A DNA stretch of 64,000 bases from Amphritea atlantica (GTDB taxonomy: Bacteria > Pseudomonadota > Gammaproteobacteria > Pseudomonadales > Balneatricaceae), in NCBI RefSeq assembly GCF_900111095.1, contig NZ_FOGB01000009.1:1-64000 (forward strand), given 5' to 3'. The first letter of the stretch is position 1. The number at the start of each line of letters is the position of its first letter. The position numbers and the translations under genes were made by a program. Below the pieces are notes generated by a model. The model was given only the letters and a program-made list of their open reading frames with translations, searched no databases and was not told where the DNA came from. Positions 40,895 to 53,514 of the stretch are shown here, one piece after another.

Positions 40895-42070
40895 CTACTC
40901 ACCCTCAAGACCCTGGATCGGTTTAGTCGTTCCCCAACTCTGACAGGAGGGGCATTGCCAGTGCAGGGATTTACCTGAAAAACCACATCGCTGGCAATTA
41001 TACACAGGCTTGCTCAGTTCGAGCTGCCCCGTCAGCCCCCGCAACACCATCAGGCTTTCATTGGTCCCTTTTGAGGCGTGGGCAATATACAGATCTATCA
41101 GCTGATTAAAACCTTTCACAGAGGGCCTGTGCTTCAGTTGATCGGTAATAAAGGCTCCGGCTGGGTACGCCCCCTGCCGCTCAAGTATCATATCAGCCTG
41201 CGCCAGCATAATACTGGTAGATGGATATTTGCTTAACCACTGCTTCATCAGCTTTTCATAATCGGCCATCTGATTCAGCTCAGAATAACACTGCTTCAGT
41301 CGCTTTACCGTTTCGGAGAGAAACAGCGGGTCCTGCACCGCTATCCGCTTCAACTCGCGAATAGCGCCTTTCCAGTCTTCCTGCCTGATGGCCATATCAG
41401 CAGATAACAAGCTGGCGCGGACACACCCCTTATCGAAGCTCAACGCCGTATTTAATTTACCCACCGCATGACGATAGCGCTGCTGCCCAATGTAGCCCTC
41501 TGCCAGCTCACAACAGTAGTGACTCAGCTCCACCTCAAGTCCTTCGAGCTCATCAGCACTGAGTTGCCGGGCAACCTCGATCGCACGCTGCCACTCTTTC
41601 TCTTTTTCATAGAGCTTAATCAGCAGGGATATCGCTTTCTGTTGAGTCTGCGGGCCGGGTCGCTGGGACTGAATCTCCAATAGCAGGTTCTCGGCACGAT
41701 CAAAAAGCCCCACAGCGAAGTAATCCCGGGCCAGCGCCATCTGAATACGCAGAAAATCCTCGCGACTCAGGTCTGACCGGGCTAACAGATTCTGATGGAT
41801 CTGAATGGCACGTTCGACATCCCCTTTCTTTCGAAACAGCTTAGCCAGGGCCAGGTGGGCAGGTATGGTGTCTGAGTTAACTTCCAGTGCACGGATAAAG
41901 CTCTCAATCGCTTCGTCAGTTTTTTCACTGAGAAGAAAATCGAGCCCACGAAAATACTCCTGTTGCAGGGTATTTTGCGCTGGCAAGCTATTATCCCGTT
42001 GGCGACGCCCCAACAGCCAGCCGAGCGCCACCGCAATAAACAGCGGGATAATAAACAGATAATCATTCAT
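40895..42070 (-). CDS. lapB: LPS assembly regulator LapB (YciM)
   Basis: Inner-membrane TPR protein that in E. coli guides FtsH to degrade LpxC and so tunes LPS synthesis. The 391-aa protein has one N-terminal membrane helix (about 3-20), a run of tetratricopeptide repeats and a C-terminal rubredoxin-type metal knuckle with cysteines at 359, 362, 373 and 376. It starts 1 bp after lapA ends, supporting a lapAB unit, with pyrF following. Confidence 0.93.
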   Translation of the reverse strand: MNDYLFIIPLFIAVALGWLLGRRQRDNSLPAQNTLQQEYFRGLDFLLSEKTDEAIESFIRALEVNSDTIPAHLALAKLFRKKGDVERAIQIHQNLLARSDLSREDFLRIQMALARDYFAVGLFDRAENLLLEIQSQRPGPQTQQKAISLLIKLYEKEKEWQRAIEVARQLSADELEGLEVELSHYCCELAEGYIGQQRYRHAVGKLNTALSFDKGCVRASLLSADMAIRQEDWKGAIRELKRIAVQDPLFLSETVKRLKQCYSELNQMADYEKLMKQWLSKYPSTSIMLAQADMILERQGAYPAGAFITDQLKHRPSVKGFNQLIDLYIAHASKGTNESLMVLRGLTGQLELSKPVYNCQRCGFSGKSLHWQCPSCQSWGTTKPIQGLEGE

Positions 42071-42071
42071 T

Positions 42072-42377
42072 TCATGAAGAGCGTTTCAGTGACGCCGTGC
42101 GCAACTGATCTAGCTCCTTGTCACTAGAACTGATCTTACGTTTTGCCGCTTTCAGTTTTAGTTTCAGTACCATGACAAACAGACTACTCACCAGCACTCC
42201 GGCGATTCCGCCAACGACAAAGCTTGCCATCAACCAGATCGACAGACTGGCTTCAGGCAGCGTAAAGAAGAACATATTAATACTCACCAGCTCGGTATTG
42301 AGCGTGGCGAAGGTCCAGCCACAGAACAGAAATACGATACAGAGAGCCAGCACCAGCAGCGTTTTTAACCAACGCAT
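42072..42377 (-). CDS. lapA: LapA (DUF1049) membrane protein
   Basis: A 101-aa inner-membrane protein with two hydrophobic helices (about 5-25 and 43-68) and a basic C-terminal coiled segment. It is the usual partner gene of lapB in LPS assembly control. Located between ihfB and lapB, as in Pseudomonas and related genomes. Confidence 0.88.
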   Translation of the reverse strand: MRWLKTLLVLALCIVFLFCGWTFATLNTELVSINMFFFTLPEASLSIWLMASFVVGGIAGVLVSSLFVMVLKLKLKAAKRKISSSDKELDQLRTASLKRSS

Positions 42378-42405
42378 TTATCTACCCCTAAAGTTATTTA
42401 ATCCC

Positions 42406-42711
42406 TTAAGACCGCCCGTTTTTCAGACTGTCATTGACCTGCTCACGCAGTTCCTTACCTGGTTTAAAATGCGGTACATATTTGGCGTCCAGCGACACTG
42501 AATCACCGGTTTTTGGGTTGCGACCAACACGAGGCGCCCGAAAATGAAGGCTGAAACTACCAAACCCCCGGATCTCAATACGATCCCCCTGAGCAAGAGA
42601 CTCAGTCATATGGTCCAGCATAGTTTTAACTGCCAGCTCTACATCTTTTATTGAAAGCTGTTCATTCTGGTCAATCAAACGCTCGATCAGTTCAGACTTA
42701 GTCATGCTCAC
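42406..42711 (-). CDS. ihfB: Integration host factor subunit beta
   Basis: DNA-bending nucleoid protein, partner of IhfA. The 101-aa HU-family protein starts [10 protein letters not shown] after a short extension and contains the DNA-inserting arm [19 protein letters not shown] with its conserved Pro. Length and position immediately after rpsA are as in E. coli and Pseudomonas. Confidence 0.96.
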   Translation of the reverse strand: MSMTKSELIERLIDQNEQLSIKDVELAVKTMLDHMTESLAQGDRIEIRGFGSFSLHFRAPRVGRNPKTGDSVSLDAKYVPHFKPGKELREQVNDSLKNGRS

Positions 42712-42774
42712 CCCCTGACAGTGGTTGGCCTGGTAACGACCAGACCTCTCATCAGAAATTATGTGTATCCGTTA

Positions 42775-44451
42775 CTATTTCTTTTCCAGCTGAGCTCTGA
42801 TGAGATCACCGATAGTCGTCGGGCCTTCAGATTCAACCTGCTGGTGCTTAATGGCATCCAGAGCCTGTTTTTCCTGCCGTTTTTCAACCTGTTTCACCGA
42901 CAGAGCGATTGATCGGGTGCGCCGGTCAATATTCACCAGCATCACCTCGATATCCGCTCCAACGCTGAACATATGCGTCAGATCATCGACCCGTTCAAAC
43001 GAGGCTTCCTGTACCTTAACGGTACCCTCGACCCCTTCAGCCAGTGTTACCACCAGTTGCTTCGGCTCAACCTGAGCAATTTTACCCTGAACCACCGCAC
43101 CTTTTGCATTGCTGGCGGTATATTCAGAAAAAGGATCACTACCTAACTGCTTAATCCCCAGTGAGATACGCTCTCGCTCAGAATCAACCGCCAGCACCAC
43201 CGCACTCACAGTATCCCCCTTCTTGTAGGCTTTTACCGCTTCATTACCGTCCTGATCCCAGGAAAGGTCGGACAGGTGGACCAGGCCATCGATACCGCCA
43301 TCAAGCCCGATAAAGACGCCAAAATCGGTGATCGACTTGATCACACCAGTGATCTCAGTACCTTTTGTATATCGCTCTGCGAAGGCATCCCAGGGGTTAG
43401 CCTGACACTGCTTCATCCCCAGAGAGATACGACGGCGCTGTTCATCAATATCGAGAATCATCACCTCGATCTGATCGCCTAGCTGAACCACTTTGGAGGG
43501 ATGAACATTCTTATTGGTCCAGTCCATCTCAGACACATGGACCAAACCTTCAATCCCTTCCTGAATTTCAGCAAAACAGCCATAGTCAGCAATATTGGTC
43601 ACTTTGGCTGTCACTTTAGTACCAACCGGGTGGGCCGCCTTGAACTCATCCCAGGGATCAGGAGTCAGCTGCTTCATGCCCAGGGATACGCGGCTCTTAT
43701 CACGATCATAGCGCAGTACTTTCACATCGATCTCATCACCGATGCTAAGCAGTTCACTGGGATGCTTAACACGTTTCCAGGCGATATCGGTTATATGCAG
43801 TAAACCATCCACCCCTCCCAGATCGATAAAGGCACCATAATCGGTAAGGTTTTTCACCACACCTTTTACCGTCATCCCCTCATTGAGGGTTGCCAGCAGT
43901 TTCTCCCGCTCCTCATTGTAGGCGGTTTCAAGCACTGCGCGCCGGGATACAACAATATTATTACGCTTGGCATCCAGCTTAACCAGCTTAAACTCAAGCT
44001 CTTTGTTTTCTATATGAGAGGTGTCCCGCAGCGGGCGAATATCGACCAGAGACCCCGGCAGAAAGGCGCTGATAGAGTTCACGTCAACCGTGAAGCCGCC
44101 ACGCACTTTGCCGGTGATGCGCCCGGTAATAATCTCGTCATTCTCAATCGCTTTTTCCAGCACTTCCCAGGCTTCTGCCCGTTTGGCTTTTTCACGAGAG
44201 AGCTGAGTTTCACCCGAACCGTCTTCAAGAGCGACCAGCGCAACTTTAACCTGATCACCGACTTCGATGTTCAGCTTACCCTCATCATCCAGAAACTGCC
44301 CCCGGGGGATGATCCCTTCCGACTTCAGTCCCGCATTAACGACGACAAAATCGCCATCAACCGCGACAACGGTACCAGTCACAATAGAGCCCGGTTGCAT
44401 ATCCAGCTCTTTCAGACTCTCTTCAAACAGCTCAGCAAAACTCTCATTCAT
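42775..44451 (-). CDS. rpsA: 30S ribosomal protein S1
   Basis: RNA-binding protein that recruits mRNA to the 30S subunit. The 558-aa length equals the six-S1-domain form of E. coli (557). Six repeats are recognisable by their G-x-V-x2-[13 protein letters not shown]-type strands, for example [23 protein letters not shown] and [18 protein letters not shown] (written in part). It lies between cmk and ihfB as usual. In E. coli S1 represses its own translation through the leader; the sequence here does not show this directly. Confidence 0.97.
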   Translation of the reverse strand: MNESFAELFEESLKELDMQPGSIVTGTVVAVDGDFVVVNAGLKSEGIIPRGQFLDDEGKLNIEVGDQVKVALVALEDGSGETQLSREKAKRAEAWEVLEKAIENDEIITGRITGKVRGGFTVDVNSISAFLPGSLVDIRPLRDTSHIENKELEFKLVKLDAKRNNIVVSRRAVLETAYNEEREKLLATLNEGMTVKGVVKNLTDYGAFIDLGGVDGLLHITDIAWKRVKHPSELLSIGDEIDVKVLRYDRDKSRVSLGMKQLTPDPWDEFKAAHPVGTKVTAKVTNIADYGCFAEIQEGIEGLVHVSEMDWTNKNVHPSKVVQLGDQIEVMILDIDEQRRRISLGMKQCQANPWDAFAERYTKGTEITGVIKSITDFGVFIGLDGGIDGLVHLSDLSWDQDGNEAVKAYKKGDTVSAVVLAVDSERERISLGIKQLGSDPFSEYTASNAKGAVVQGKIAQVEPKQLVVTLAEGVEGTVKVQEASFERVDDLTHMFSVGADIEVMLVNIDRRTRSIALSVKQVEKRQEKQALDAIKHQQVESEGPTTIGDLIRAQLEKK

Positions 44452-44476
44452 ACCGGCTAAACCTCATTTTTTGCCG

Positions 44477-45160
44477 TTAACGCAGACCCTTATGTCTCGC
44501 CTGATCCAGCACAGAAGCCAATACCTCTTCGATACTCTGGTCAGTCGTATCAAGGCAGATAGCATCTTCTGCAGGCTTAAGAGGCGCTACAGCACGGTTC
44601 ATATCACGCGCGTCTCTTGCCTGAATATCCTCCAATATTGCCTGAAGACTAGCACCCAGACCCTTATTTATCAACTGGTTATAACGGCGGTTTGCACGCT
44701 CTTCTGCGCTGGCCGTCAAATAAACTTTCAGTGGAGCATCAGGAAAAACGACGGTGCCCATATCCCGGCCGTCGGCAATCAGCCCCGGTTCTGACACAAA
44801 AGCCCGCTGCCGCTCAAGCAGGGCGGCCCTTACCGAACCAATGGCAGCGATAATCGAGGCATCCGCACCGCACTCTTCGGTACGGATCGCGTTAGTTACC
44901 TCTTCCCCTTCCAATATAATGGAAACTTCCTGTTGATTCGCCGAGGTGCCGAACTGCACGTCCAGATGCGCAGCCAGTACCACCAGCGCATCCTCATCGT
45001 CCAGCGCAACCCCATGATGACGGGCAGCCAGACCTACCAGCCGGTACAACGCGCCGCTATCAAGCAGATTCCAGCCCAGCTCACGGGCCAGTAAACTACA
45101 GATTGTTCCCTTACCTGACCCACTGGGACCATCGACTGCTATAACCGGGAAATCGCCCAT
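44477..45160 (-). CDS. cmk: Cytidylate kinase
   Basis: Phosphorylates CMP and dCMP. The 227-aa P-loop kinase has GPSGSGKGT at 11-19 and the CMP-binding insert with [11 protein letters not shown] and RANRRY segments. ATG 45160 ([11 protein letters not shown]) is the start; the open frame upstream overlaps aroA. It begins 1 bp after the tyrA-aroA stop, so is translationally linked to it. Confidence 0.96.
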   Translation of the reverse strand: MGDFPVIAVDGPSGSGKGTICSLLARELGWNLLDSGALYRLVGLAARHHGVALDDEDALVVLAAHLDVQFGTSANQQEVSIILEGEEVTNAIRTEECGADASIIAAIGSVRAALLERQRAFVSEPGLIADGRDMGTVVFPDAPLKVYLTASAEERANRRYNQLINKGLGASLQAILEDIQARDARDMNRAVAPLKPAEDAICLDTTDQSIEEVLASVLDQARHKGLR

Positions 45161-45161
45161 A

Positions 45162-47396
45162 TTACTTCTCCTCCTTGCGTACCCGGATACCCACGTGCTG
45201 AGCCAGCTCAATGAAATTAGGGAATGATGTCGCCACGTTTGCACATTCGCGAATCTCAATGTTTCCTGTAGCACGCAGAGACGCTATGGTAAATGACATC
45301 GCAATGCGGTGATCGTCATGACTCTCTATCACACCGCCGCCCATTTTGCTGCCACGAATAATCGCGCCATCCGGCGTGCCTTCGATATCAGCTCCCAGTG
45401 TTTTCAATCCATCCACCATCGCCTGAATACGGTCACTCTCTTTGACCCGCAACTCTTCGGCACCGGTAAGCACTGTTTCGCCTTCCGCACACACCGCTGC
45501 GATAAACAGCGCAGGAAATTCATCGATCGCCAGTGGCACCTGATCTTCGGGTATTTTAATCCCTTTAAGCGGCGCATAGCGGATGCGAATGTCGGCGACC
45601 GGCTCACCACCTACCTCCCGCTCGTTGAGAAGTTCAAGATTACTCCCCATCGCCCGCAAAATATTGATCACACCGATCCGGGTGGGATTGATGCCGACAT
45701 GCTCCAGAGTAATATCCGAGCCGGGGCAGATGGCCGCAGCCACCATAAAGAACGTTGAAGAGGAGATATCTGCCGGCACATCAATTTTCGTTGCTTTCAG
45801 ACTGCCGCCACCGGCCAGAGAAACCTTATTACCGTCCACATCCACCGGGTAACCGAAGCCTCGCAGCATACGCTCTGTGTGGTCCCGGGTGGGCGCAGGC
45901 TCGATAACAGTGGTCTCACCTTCGGCATAAAGACCCGCCAGCATTACACAGGATTTAACCTGAGCACTGGCCATCGGCATCTCATAACTGATCGCTTTCA
46001 GCGCCTGACCGCCCTTAATTTTTACTGGCGGGCAGCCGTTTTCTCCCGTTTCTACCTGCGCCCCCATCAGACGCAGCGGCTTAGCCACGCGTTCCATCGG
46101 ACGCTTACTCAGCGACGCATCGCCACTGAGTTCGGAATCAAAGGACTGACCGGCCAGCAGACCTGACATCAGTCGAATAGTGGTGCCGGAGTTACCAACA
46201 TAGATAGGCCCCGGTGGCTGACGTAAGCCGTTAATACCGACACCATAAATTTTTACTGCGCCCTGATGCGGGCCTTCAATCACAACTCCCATATCACGAA
46301 ACGCCTGCAACGTCGCCAGGCTATCCTCCCCTTCCAGGAAGCCGGTAATCTCTGTCACTCCGTCGGCCAGCGATCCCAGCATAATGGAACGGTGAGAGAT
46401 CGATTTGTCACCCGGAGCCCGAATAGTACCCTGCACCTGACCACCCGGTTGTGCATAGAATGTAGTATCTTTAGTCATCATATTATTTTGCGTGTACGCT
46501 GAGCCCGATAAAATTTTTGAAAAGTGTTCGCGTGCGGCTTTAGCCCGGGTAAAGATCCCCAGCATCGCCACACTGTCTTCAGTCTCGATCGCCTTGCGCA
46601 GCCGACCAACACCCGCTGTAAATTCATCAATCTTTTGCAGGATTGCCTGCTTATTCGCCAAGCCAATATCGTGCCACATGGTAGGATCGCTGGCAGCAAC
46701 ACGGGTAAAATCCCTGAAGCCTCCCGCTGCATAGCGAAAGATGTCATTACAATCCTGCTCCTGCGCCAGCGTATCCACCAGGGAAAACGCCAGCAGGTGT
46801 GGCAGATGACTGGTGGCTGCCAGTACTTCATCATGCCGTTCAACATCCATCTGCAACACCTGCGCTCCGACAGCCTGCCACATCCGGGCAATCAGTGTCA
46901 CAGCGTCTGAATCGCTCTGCGGCAGCGGTGTAATAATCACCTTATGATGTTCAAATAGTGTTGCATCGGCTGCAGCCACACCACTTTTCTCAGACCCCGC
47001 AATGGGGTGTCCGGGAATAAACCGGTTTGGTACACAACCAAACAGTCTTGTCGCTGAGCGCACCACGTTGCCTTTAACACTGCCGACATCTGTGAGAATA
47101 GTGTCCGTCCGCAAAACTGGCAATATTTCAGCAAGCACCGTTTCTATCGCTTTCACCGGTACCGCCAGAACTATCACGTCAGCCTGGGCTGCTGCAGCCA
47201 GCAGGTCTGCGGCAGCCTCGTCAACAATACCCAGACGAAGCCCGGTCTCCAGTTCATCTTTGTCCCGGTCATATCCAATCACTGTACGGCAGATACCGCG
47301 TGTCCGCAGAGCACTCGCCAGGGAGCCGCCAATCAGACCTAAACCGATAACCAGAACCCTTTCAGTCAAACATCTCACGTTGTGTTTGTCCTTCAT
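45162..47396 (-). CDS. tyrA-aroA: Fused prephenate dehydrogenase / EPSP synthase
   Basis: A 744-aa two-enzyme fusion. Residues about 12-295 are a TyrA-type dehydrogenase with NAD-binding [10 protein letters not shown] (18-27) and catalytic-region [10 protein letters not shown] (130-139). Residues about 306-744 are EPSP synthase (AroA), starting [13 protein letters not shown], with the PEP/S3P-binding [16 protein letters not shown] and ESDRIQAM motifs. The first makes hydroxyphenylpyruvate for tyrosine; the second makes EPSP in the common aromatic pathway. The same fusion is known in Pseudomonas and relatives. It overlaps hisC by 4 bp. Two Met codons at 306-307 could in principle give a separate AroA. 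Confidence 0.95.
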   Translation of the reverse strand: MKDKHNVRCLTERVLVIGLGLIGGSLASALRTRGICRTVIGYDRDKDELETGLRLGIVDEAAADLLAAAAQADVIVLAVPVKAIETVLAEILPVLRTDTILTDVGSVKGNVVRSATRLFGCVPNRFIPGHPIAGSEKSGVAAADATLFEHHKVIITPLPQSDSDAVTLIARMWQAVGAQVLQMDVERHDEVLAATSHLPHLLAFSLVDTLAQEQDCNDIFRYAAGGFRDFTRVAASDPTMWHDIGLANKQAILQKIDEFTAGVGRLRKAIETEDSVAMLGIFTRAKAAREHFSKILSGSAYTQNNMMTKDTTFYAQPGGQVQGTIRAPGDKSISHRSIMLGSLADGVTEITGFLEGEDSLATLQAFRDMGVVIEGPHQGAVKIYGVGINGLRQPPGPIYVGNSGTTIRLMSGLLAGQSFDSELSGDASLSKRPMERVAKPLRLMGAQVETGENGCPPVKIKGGQALKAISYEMPMASAQVKSCVMLAGLYAEGETTVIEPAPTRDHTERMLRGFGYPVDVDGNKVSLAGGGSLKATKIDVPADISSSTFFMVAAAICPGSDITLEHVGINPTRIGVINILRAMGSNLELLNEREVGGEPVADIRIRYAPLKGIKIPEDQVPLAIDEFPALFIAAVCAEGETVLTGAEELRVKESDRIQAMVDGLKTLGADIEGTPDGAIIRGSKMGGGVIESHDDHRIAMSFTIASLRATGNIEIRECANVATSFPNFIELAQHVGIRVRKEEK

Positions 47397-48499
47397 AAGC
47401 GCTGCAATACGCTGGCAAATGCCGTTAAAAAGCGACTATTCTCTTCAGGCAGACCGATCGTCACCCGTAAATGCTGAGGCATCTGATAATTAGCGACAGG
47501 CCTGACAATTACGCCCTCCTGCAACAATTCGGCATAGACGGGCGCGGCATCACGGCCACAATCGACACTGATAAAATTGCCCACCGAGGGAATCCAGTTA
47601 ACACCCAACTGAGTCAGCCCCTGCTCCAGCTGCACCATACCGGTGCGATTCAGTTCAACACTACGCTGAAGATAGTTTGTATCGCCAAGTACTGCGGTCG
47701 CTGCTTCCAGTGCGGGAATATTGACATTAAAGGGCTGACGCACCCGGTTCAGCAGATCGGTAATCGCCGGATTCGCCACGGCATAACCTATTCGCAGGGC
47801 TGCCAGTCCGAAAGCTTTCGAGAAAGTCCGGGTCACCACCAGATTGGGAAATCCTGCCTGCAACTGAACGCCCGAAAGATAATCGGCCTCGGTCACATAC
47901 TCCAGATAAGCCTCGTCCAGAACAACCACAACATCATCGGGCACTTTCGCCATAAACGCCTGCAGTGCCTGACCACTAAACCAGGTGCCGGTGGGATTAT
48001 TGGGATTTGCCAGGAAGATGATGCGGGTTTTATCCGTGATTGCAGCCGCCATGGCATCAAGATCGTGGCCCCATTCCCGTGCAGGCACAACGACAGAGGT
48101 AGCGCCGGTTGACTGAGCCACCAGCATATACACAACAAAAGCGTGCTGGGAGTAGATAACTTCATCACCGGGAACAATAAACGCCCGCCCGATAAGCTCC
48201 AGAACATCATTCGAACCATTGCCCAGGGTGATGGTGTCCGGACTGATACCATAGCGCTCTGACAGGGCCTGTTTCAGTTTATAACCACTGGCATCGGGGT
48301 AACGACAGCTTTCACCCAGAGCCGCCTGCACTGCGGCCATTGCAACCGGGCTTGGCCCCATAGGGTTTTCATTGCTGGCCAGTTTAATACTGTTGCTGAT
48401 ACCCAGCTCGCGCTCCAGCTCCTCAACCGGTTTACCGGGTTGATATGGATGAAGCCCCTGAACGCCCGGGGTTGCCAATTGATAGAAATCACATGCCAT
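47393..48499 (-). CDS. hisC: Histidinol-phosphate/aromatic aminotransferase
   Basis: PLP-dependent class II aminotransferase, 368 aa, with the N-terminal PGKPVEELERELG segment, NGSNDVLELI phosphate-binding motif, NPNNPTG, and the PLP lysine in RTFSKAFGLAALRIGY. Its position between pheA and tyrA-aroA, away from other his genes, suggests it works partly or mainly on phenylpyruvate and hydroxyphenylpyruvate (the hisC2 type). That specificity is inference from context. Confidence 0.93.
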   Translation of the reverse strand: MACDFYQLATPGVQGLHPYQPGKPVEELERELGISNSIKLASNENPMGPSPVAMAAVQAALGESCRYPDASGYKLKQALSERYGISPDTITLGNGSNDVLELIGRAFIVPGDEVIYSQHAFVVYMLVAQSTGATSVVVPAREWGHDLDAMAAAITDKTRIIFLANPNNPTGTWFSGQALQAFMAKVPDDVVVVLDEAYLEYVTEADYLSGVQLQAGFPNLVVTRTFSKAFGLAALRIGYAVANPAITDLLNRVRQPFNVNIPALEAATAVLGDTNYLQRSVELNRTGMVQLEQGLTQLGVNWIPSVGNFISVDCGRDAAPVYAELLQEGVIVRPVANYQMPQHLRVTIGLPEENSRFLTAFASVLQRL

Positions 48500-48514
48500 T
48501 TATTTAGCTCCGGA

Positions 48515-49615
48515 TCAGAGTACAGCAACCGGGTATGACCCCAGCAATTTAAGTTCTACAGTATCAGACTGCAGCTCTTGCAGTACGTTCTGTATATGCT
48601 GATTGGCTGCATGCCCTTCAAAATCGATATAAAACACTGAATGTGGACTTTCGGGACTGGCAGGCCGGGTCTCAATACCCGTCAGACTGATCTTATGTTG
48701 ATGAAAATGCTGCAATAACTCATAGAGCGCACCCGCTTTATCGGGCACCGTTACCAGTATTGAGGTCTTATCATGGCCACTTTCACCAACCTCCTGATCG
48801 CCAATAATCAGATAACGGGTGCTGTTATCCGACTGATCATCAATATTCCTGGCAACGATATTCAACTGATACAGATCAGCCACCAGATCGCTGGCAATCG
48901 CTACCGCTTCAGCCCCATGCTGAATGGCCATACGCGCCGCTTCTGCATTACTGCTGACAAGAATCCGCTCAGCGGACAGAAAATGGGTATCCAGCCAGCT
49001 ACGACACTGCGACAACGTCTGTTGTGGCAGATAGATCCGGGTAATATTATCCAGTCCCTCTTCTGCCGCACGCAGCACATGATGGTGAATGCGCAGCTCA
49101 ACTTCGCCACAAATTTTAAGATTAAACCGCTTAAACAGGTCCAGCGTATGAGTGACCACTCCTTCAGAAGAGCTCTCAATTGGCACAACACCGTAGTGGG
49201 CTCCACCAGACTCAACTTCACGAAAAACTTCATCATTAGTGCTGAAAGGGATGCAGTGGGCTGAATGCCCGAAGTGCTTACTGGCCGCCTGTTGGGTAAA
49301 AGTTCCCTCTGGCCCCAGAAACGCCACATGCATCGGTTTTTCCAGCGCCAGACACACCGACATAATTTCACGAAACAGCCGGGCTACTTCATGATCGGCC
49401 AGCGGTCCGTCATTGCGCTGCATAACCCGGCGCAACACCTGAGCCTCCCGTTCCGGGCGATAAAAAACCGCCTCCCGGTCACCCTGATATCGCTCTTTCA
49501 CCTCAGCAACGCTCTGCGCGCATCGCGCACGGTCATTCAGCAGCGCATGGATCTGCTGGTCGATCGAATCGATCTGATCCCGCAGAAGCTTCAGTTCAGT
49601 TTCCTGATCACTCAT
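48515..49615 (-). CDS. pheA: Chorismate mutase / prephenate dehydratase (P-protein)
   Basis: Bifunctional enzyme for phenylalanine synthesis. The 366-aa protein has an N-terminal AroQ chorismate mutase (about 1-90, LRDQIDSIDQQIHALLNDRA), a prephenate dehydratase domain from FLGPEGTFTQ (near 100) to STRYLIIG (near 270), and a C-terminal ACT domain with the GIETRPAS motif for phenylalanine feedback. Between serC and hisC as in Pseudomonas. Confidence 0.96.
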   Translation of the reverse strand: MSDQETELKLLRDQIDSIDQQIHALLNDRARCAQSVAEVKERYQGDREAVFYRPEREAQVLRRVMQRNDGPLADHEVARLFREIMSVCLALEKPMHVAFLGPEGTFTQQAASKHFGHSAHCIPFSTNDEVFREVESGGAHYGVVPIESSSEGVVTHTLDLFKRFNLKICGEVELRIHHHVLRAAEEGLDNITRIYLPQQTLSQCRSWLDTHFLSAERILVSSNAEAARMAIQHGAEAVAIASDLVADLYQLNIVARNIDDQSDNSTRYLIIGDQEVGESGHDKTSILVTVPDKAGALYELLQHFHQHKISLTGIETRPASPESPHSVFYIDFEGHAANQHIQNVLQELQSDTVELKLLGSYPVAVL

Positions 49616-49638
49616 CCTACCGTCCTCTGCTATCGGGC

Positions 49639-50721
49639 TTAGCCGTGACGCTGCGAAAAGTCCTGCATAAAGGCGATCAGCGCATCTACCGCCTCTTCGG
49701 GGACCGCGTTATAGATACTTGCCCGCATCCCCCCTACTGAACGATGCCCCGGAAGGTTCAGCAAGCCCTGCTCCTGAGCTTCTTGCAGAAAACGCTTATC
49801 CAGGTCAGCATTGGCCAGAATAAAGGGAACATTCATCCATGAGCGCACAGGTGTCGCCACCGGGTTTGAGTAGAAAGGATTACTATCAATAGCAGTATAG
49901 AGCTTTTCCGCCTTACGTCGGTTAATCTCAGCGATCCCTTCAACGCCACCCTGCGCTTTCAGCCATTTAAAGACCAGGCCAGCCAGATACCAGCCAAAGG
50001 TTGGCGGGGTATTGAGCATGGAGTCAGCATCGGCATTCACTTTATAATCATAGAGCGCAGGCGTTGCTGGCAAAACATTGCCCAACAGATCTTCACGCAC
50101 AATAACCACTGTCAGCCCTGCCGGACCGATATTTTTCTGTGCACCCGCGTAGATCATACCAAAGCGACTGACATCGACAGGGCGGGACAATATATTGGAT
50201 GACATATCGGCCACCAGCGGAACATCTCCGGTGTCCGGGATGTAATCAAATTCAACGCCACGGATGGTTTCATTTGGCGTGTAATGCACATAAGCAGCAT
50301 CAGGATTAAGCTTCAACTCATGCTGTGCCGGTGCGCTGGTAAAATTATTGTCCGCAGTGGTTGCGGCAACATTGACCTCGCAATAGCGAGACGCTTCCTG
50401 TATCGCTTTCTTCGACCAGTCACCTGTATTGATATAGTCGGCGCTGTTTTTTCCCCGCAGCAGGTTCATCGGGATCATACTGAACTGACTGCTGGCGCCA
50501 CCCTGCATAAACAGCACCTTATAATTATCCGGAATCTGCATCAGATCCCGCAGATCCTGTTCTGCCTCCGCTGCGACACCGACAAACTCATTGCTGCGGT
50601 GACTCATCTCCATGATGGAAAGGCCCAGGCCATGCCAGTCTAAAAGTTCTTGTTGAGCCTGCTTGAGGACATCTTCAGGCAGTGCAGAGGGACCCGCACT
50701 GAAATTATAATTACGTGTCAT
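49639..50721 (-). CDS. serC: Phosphoserine aminotransferase
   Basis: Transaminates 3-phosphohydroxypyruvate in serine synthesis and 3-hydroxy-4-phosphohydroxy-2-oxobutanoate in PLP synthesis. The 360-aa protein starts [16 protein letters not shown] and has GGASSQF and the PLP-lysine motif [12 protein letters not shown] near 190-201. Standard length (E. coli 362). It begins the serC-pheA-hisC-tyrA/aroA-cmk-rpsA series downstream of gyrA. Confidence 0.97.
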   Translation of the reverse strand: MTRNYNFSAGPSALPEDVLKQAQQELLDWHGLGLSIMEMSHRSNEFVGVAAEAEQDLRDLMQIPDNYKVLFMQGGASSQFSMIPMNLLRGKNSADYINTGDWSKKAIQEASRYCEVNVAATTADNNFTSAPAQHELKLNPDAAYVHYTPNETIRGVEFDYIPDTGDVPLVADMSSNILSRPVDVSRFGMIYAGAQKNIGPAGLTVVIVREDLLGNVLPATPALYDYKVNADADSMLNTPPTFGWYLAGLVFKWLKAQGGVEGIAEINRRKAEKLYTAIDSNPFYSNPVATPVRSWMNVPFILANADLDKRFLQEAQEQGLLNLPGHRSVGGMRASIYNAVPEEAVDALIAFMQDFSQRHG

Positions 50722-50821
50722 TATGATAGATCTGCTACAAAGTTCGTATTAACGATCAGAAAAAGTTTCACTCAGAGAGATGAAACAGATTCTATTAAAA
50801 ATCAGCAACACAGGTCCGATA

Positions 50822-50849
50822 CAAAAATGTGCGGCCTGAGCCGCACATT
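50822..50849 (-). terminator. Terminator after gyrA
   Basis: AATGTGCGGC and GCCGCACATT flank CTGA; T5 follows on the reverse strand. It separates gyrA from serC. Confidence 0.85.
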
Positions 50850-50865
50850 AGTTTAACCACCCGGG

Positions 50866-53514
50866 TTACTCTTCGGTATCGCTGGCGGGCGTTTCAGGTG
50901 AGTCGGCTGGGTTATCTTCACCGTCAACAACCGGCCCCGCCTCTCCTTCGATGATGCCTGCCTCTATCAGCTCTTCCTCCGACACCTCAGGCTCCTCAAT
51001 CCGCGCCACACCTACCAGATTTTCATCCTCGGCCACCCGGATAACACGCACCCCCTGAGTATTACGACCCAATACAGAGATCTCATCACTACGGGTGCGC
51101 ACCAGCGTACCCTGATCACTGATCAGCATCACATCATCGCCTTCAAACATCTGCACCGCGCCGATCAGCGCGCCATTACGATCAGTACACTGCATCGCAA
51201 TCACGCCCTGGCCGCCACGACCGTAGGTGGGGAAATCCTCAACGGCAGTCTGCTTACCGAAACCATTGATACTGGTAGTCAGAATGCGGCCGTTCTCCTG
51301 CGGAATAATCAGCGAGATAACCCGGGCATCATTCTTCAGCTTGATACCGCGAACACCCCGTGCGGTACGACCCATTGGGCGCACATCATCTTCAGGGAAA
51401 CGGATCGATTTACCCTCGCTGGAGACCAGCATCACCTCAGCGGTGCCATCGGTGATAGCGGCACCGATCAGGGTATCGCCCTCATCCAGCGCCAGCGCAA
51501 TCAGACCGGTCGAACGGGGTCGGGAGAAGTTAACCAGTGGCGTCTTCTTCACCGTTCCGTCAGCGGTTGCCATAAACACATAGTGCTCATCCGCATACTC
51601 ATTCACCGGCAGAATGGTGGTAATACGCTCACCCTCCTGCAACGGCAGAATATTTACGATAGGCCGGCCTCTGGCCGCCCGGCTCGCCTGAGGAATCTCA
51701 TACACTTTCAGCCAGTACACTTTACCCAGATTGGTAAAGCAGAGAATCGTGTCATGGGTGCTGGCGATCAGCAGTTTCTCGATGAAATCTTCATCTTTAA
51801 CGGCCGTCGCTGAGCGCCCCTTACCACCACGGCGCTGGGCCTGATACATTGTCAGCGGCTGGGTCTTGGCATAACCACCGTGCGAGATGGTAACCACCAT
51901 ATCCTCTTCAGCGATCAGATCGGCAACCGTAAAGTCCTGCTGCGAAGCGATCACATCGGTGCGACGCTCATCGCCATACTCTTCAACAATCAGCTCCAGC
52001 TCTTCACGAATCACTTCCATCAACCGTTCGGGGCTGTTGAGAATGGCCAGCAGCTCTGCGATGCGATCCAGCAGTTCACGATACTCCGCAATCAGCTTGT
52101 CATGCTCCAGACCGGTCAGACGGTGCAGACGCAACTCAAGGATGGCCTGAGCCTGCGCCGGAGACAGATGATAAACCCCATCATGCATACCATACTGAGC
52201 TTCCAGATCTTCCGGACGACAGGCATTCTCTCCCGCCCGTTCCAGCATCACCGTCACCTCACCTGGCTGCCACGAGGTTTCGATCAGACGCTCTTTGGCT
52301 TCCGCCGGAGTAGGTGAGCTCTTGATCATCTCGATAACGGCATCGATATTGGCCAGCGCAATCGCCAGACCTTCCAGGATATGCCCCCGCTCACGCGCTT
52401 TGCGCAGCAGGTAAACGGTACGACGGGTCACCACTTCGCGGCGGTGACGAATAAAGCATTCCAGAATTGACTTCAGGTCCAGCGTGCGCGGCTGTCCATC
52501 GACCAGCGCCACCATGTTGATACCGAAAACGTTCTGCAGCTGAGTCTGAATAAAGAGGTTGTTCACCACAACTTCAGACACTTCACCTTTGCGCAGCTCA
52601 ACAACGATGCGCATGCCATCCTTATCGGACTCATCACGCAGTTCGGTAATCCCTTCGAGCTTCTTCTCTTTAACCAGCTCAGCGATCTTCTCGATCAGCC
52701 GCGCCTTGTTAACCTGATAGGGGATCTCAGTAAAGATAATCGACTCTTTACCGTTTTTATCATTGGTCTCGATATGGTGCTTAGCCCGCAGATAGATCCG
52801 TCCACGACCGGTCTGATAGGCCTGCAGGATACCCGCGCGGCCATTGATAATGGCGCCGGTCGGAAAGTCCGGTGCCGGGATATATTCCATAAGGCCATCG
52901 ATACCGAGATCCGGATTATCGATCAGTGCAATACAACCACGTACGATTTCGCCCAGATTATGGGGCGGAATATTGGTTGCCATACCCACGGCGATACCTG
53001 CAGAACCATTGACCAGCAGTGTTGGCACCTTGGTAGGCAACACTTCCGGAATCTGTTCCGTGCCATCATAGTTGGGTACAAAATCAACGGTTTCTTTATC
53101 GAGATCCGCCAGCAACTCGTGCGAGATCTTGGCCATACGGATCTCGGTATAACGCATCGCAGCAGCGGAATCACCATCCACTGAACCGAAGTTACCCTGA
53201 CCGTCGACCAGCATATAGCGCATCGAAAACGGCTGAGCCATCCGCACGATGGTGTCATACACTGCACTATCACCATGAGGGTGATATTTACCGATTACGT
53301 CACCCACCACACGGGCAGATTTCTTGTACGCCTTATTCCAGTCGTTGCCCAGTTCGCTCATAGCGAACAGCACCCGACGGTGTACTGGCTTAAGTCCATC
53401 CCGTACGTCTGGTAACGCACGCCCCACGATTACGCTCATGGCGTAATCCAGATATGACTGCTTCAGTTCATCTTCGATGTTTACTGGCAGAATCTCTCTG
53501 GCTAAATCACCCAT
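50866..53514 (-). CDS. gyrA: DNA gyrase subunit A
   Basis: Breakage-reunion subunit of DNA gyrase. The 882-aa protein has the quinolone-resistance region [10 protein letters not shown] with Ser83 and Asp87 as in wild-type E. coli, the catalytic Tyr in [10 protein letters not shown] near 122, and six C-terminal beta-pinwheel blades including the GyrA-box-like QRRGGKG (near 560) needed for DNA wrapping. The acidic C-terminal tail (about 840-882) is family-typical. Nothing suggests fluoroquinolone-resistance changes at 83 or 87. Confidence 0.98.
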   Translation of the reverse strand: MGDLAREILPVNIEDELKQSYLDYAMSVIVGRALPDVRDGLKPVHRRVLFAMSELGNDWNKAYKKSARVVGDVIGKYHPHGDSAVYDTIVRMAQPFSMRYMLVDGQGNFGSVDGDSAAAMRYTEIRMAKISHELLADLDKETVDFVPNYDGTEQIPEVLPTKVPTLLVNGSAGIAVGMATNIPPHNLGEIVRGCIALIDNPDLGIDGLMEYIPAPDFPTGAIINGRAGILQAYQTGRGRIYLRAKHHIETNDKNGKESIIFTEIPYQVNKARLIEKIAELVKEKKLEGITELRDESDKDGMRIVVELRKGEVSEVVVNNLFIQTQLQNVFGINMVALVDGQPRTLDLKSILECFIRHRREVVTRRTVYLLRKARERGHILEGLAIALANIDAVIEMIKSSPTPAEAKERLIETSWQPGEVTVMLERAGENACRPEDLEAQYGMHDGVYHLSPAQAQAILELRLHRLTGLEHDKLIAEYRELLDRIAELLAILNSPERLMEVIREELELIVEEYGDERRTDVIASQQDFTVADLIAEEDMVVTISHGGYAKTQPLTMYQAQRRGGKGRSATAVKDEDFIEKLLIASTHDTILCFTNLGKVYWLKVYEIPQASRAARGRPIVNILPLQEGERITTILPVNEYADEHYVFMATADGTVKKTPLVNFSRPRSTGLIALALDEGDTLIGAAITDGTAEVMLVSSEGKSIRFPEDDVRPMGRTARGVRGIKLKNDARVISLIIPQENGRILTTSINGFGKQTAVEDFPTYGRGGQGVIAMQCTDRNGALIGAVQMFEGDDVMLISDQGTLVRTRSDEISVLGRNTQGVRVIRVAEDENLVGVARIEEPEVSEEELIEAGIIEGEAGPVVDGEDNPADSPETPASDTEE

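Noticed and set aside
45161-45274. N-terminal extension of cytidylate kinase
   Set aside because: Would overlap aroA; the P-loop lies at the standard distance from ATG 45160.
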